A stretch of 26,935 bases of DNA, taken from positions 66,173-93,107 of the forward strand of contig MU069608.1 of NCBI GenBank assembly GCA_002284615.2, read 5' to 3'. The notes below the pieces were generated by a model that saw nothing but the letters and a program-made list of their open reading frames with translations, had not been told where the DNA came from and made no database searches. Positions within the stretch are counted from its first letter, which is position 1. Each line of letters begins with the position of its first letter. Shown here piece by piece: positions 1 to 26,935 of this stretch. The translations under genes were made by a program, and so were the position numbers. The DNA comes from Dunaliella salina (taxonomy: Eukaryota > Chlorophyta > Chlorophyceae > Chlamydomonadales > Dunaliellaceae).

Positions 1-34
<34 letters not shown>

Positions 35-48
35 CGCGCGCGCGCGCC
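1..48. repeat. (TG)n-(CG)n compound microsatellite
   Basis: Thirteen TG units are followed by about eleven CG units, all alternating purine and pyrimidine. The array is cut by the window edge. Confidence 0.95.
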
Positions 49-329
49 AGTGTAAGCAAGCTCACCCTCCAACACCGTGCAACGCAAAGCATTTGCATGC
101 TTACCATACAAAGGAGCTCCAGATTACTGCCTGATCCTGCCTCAACTTTAGCCAAACAGTAAGGAGATCAGGATGCAGAAAGGCTTGACAGACAGGATTT
201 GTGCAATGATGACGCTGGCGAGCATTACCACGGATGCAGCAACTTAAGTTTTTGACGAAAAACTAAATCTCAGCGTTGAAGACAGGCATGCAGACGTCAG
301 GACATGTTTGAGCAAGCTGGCATGCTCAC
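1..329. other. Edge region: intron or downstream sequence
   Basis: It starts with a (TG)13 tract joined to (CG)11 (bases 1-48). The rest shows no exon I can connect in phase with exon 25. A minus-strand frame at 148-240 encodes a short hydrophobic run (SVVMLASVIIAQIL) but has no matching acceptor phase. Confidence 0.6.
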
Positions 330-26833
<26,504 letters not shown>

Positions 26834-26935
26834 CTGAATGTGCAAGCGAGCATTTGTGGGGGGGGAAAGCGCAAGAGGATATGTGCTTTGCTGGCTGCGT
26901 GCGAGTGTGTGTCATAGGGGGGGGAGAATAAGTTC

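Noticed and set aside
148..240. Hydrophobic minus-strand run as possible domain III S1
   Set aside because: The only usable acceptor gives the wrong phase for exon 25, and no pre-S1 or S2 motif accompanies it.

Overview
The window looks like nuclear DNA of a unicellular green alga, most like Dunaliella. The evidence is dense GT-AG introns, long (CA)n/(TG)n arrays often joined to (CG)n, CAG/CTG tracts encoding poly-Gln and poly-Ala, mid-range GC and a 225-base assembly gap. The species is inferred from texture only. No prokaryotic gene organisation, rRNA, tRNA or CRISPR array was seen.

Almost the whole window (26833 down to 330, minus strand) is one gene, open at both ends. It encodes the first half of a large voltage-gated cation channel of the four-domain Cav/Nav type. 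I could chain 25 exons (6897 nt, 2299 codons) in which all 24 junctions are GT-AG and every splice phase fits. Domain I (S1 to S6) is spread over exons 1-8 (26833 to 19976). The I-II linker is exons 9-12 plus the start of exon 13. Domain II is exons 13-19 (14367 to 9257). Exons 20-25 (8722 to 330) are a low-complexity cytoplasmic linker of about 880 residues, or a C-terminal tail. If the protein has four domains, domains III and IV lie beyond base 1, and the N-terminus lies beyond base 26935. Residue numbers below count from the first codon of exon 1 in this window.

Both domains have the S2 glutamate, the S3 aspartate and an arginine-rich S4, so they should sense voltage. Both pore loops match the TxExW pattern, but the first selectivity position is Gln in domain I (TLQDW) and Asp in domain II (TLDDW). 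The extracellular turrets are cysteine-rich.

The introns make up about three quarters of the window and hold mobile-element remains. These are a 664-bp MITE with 14-bp inverted ends and an 8-bp target duplication (17327-17990), a decayed hAT transposase gene with a BED finger and the C-terminal hAT block on the plus strand (5041-5800), and a motif cluster around a coding-like stretch (1101-1990). A 63-bp tandem duplication copies a 3' splice site at exon 23, and one 5' splice site (exon 21) is made by the first bases of a (GT)n microsatellite.
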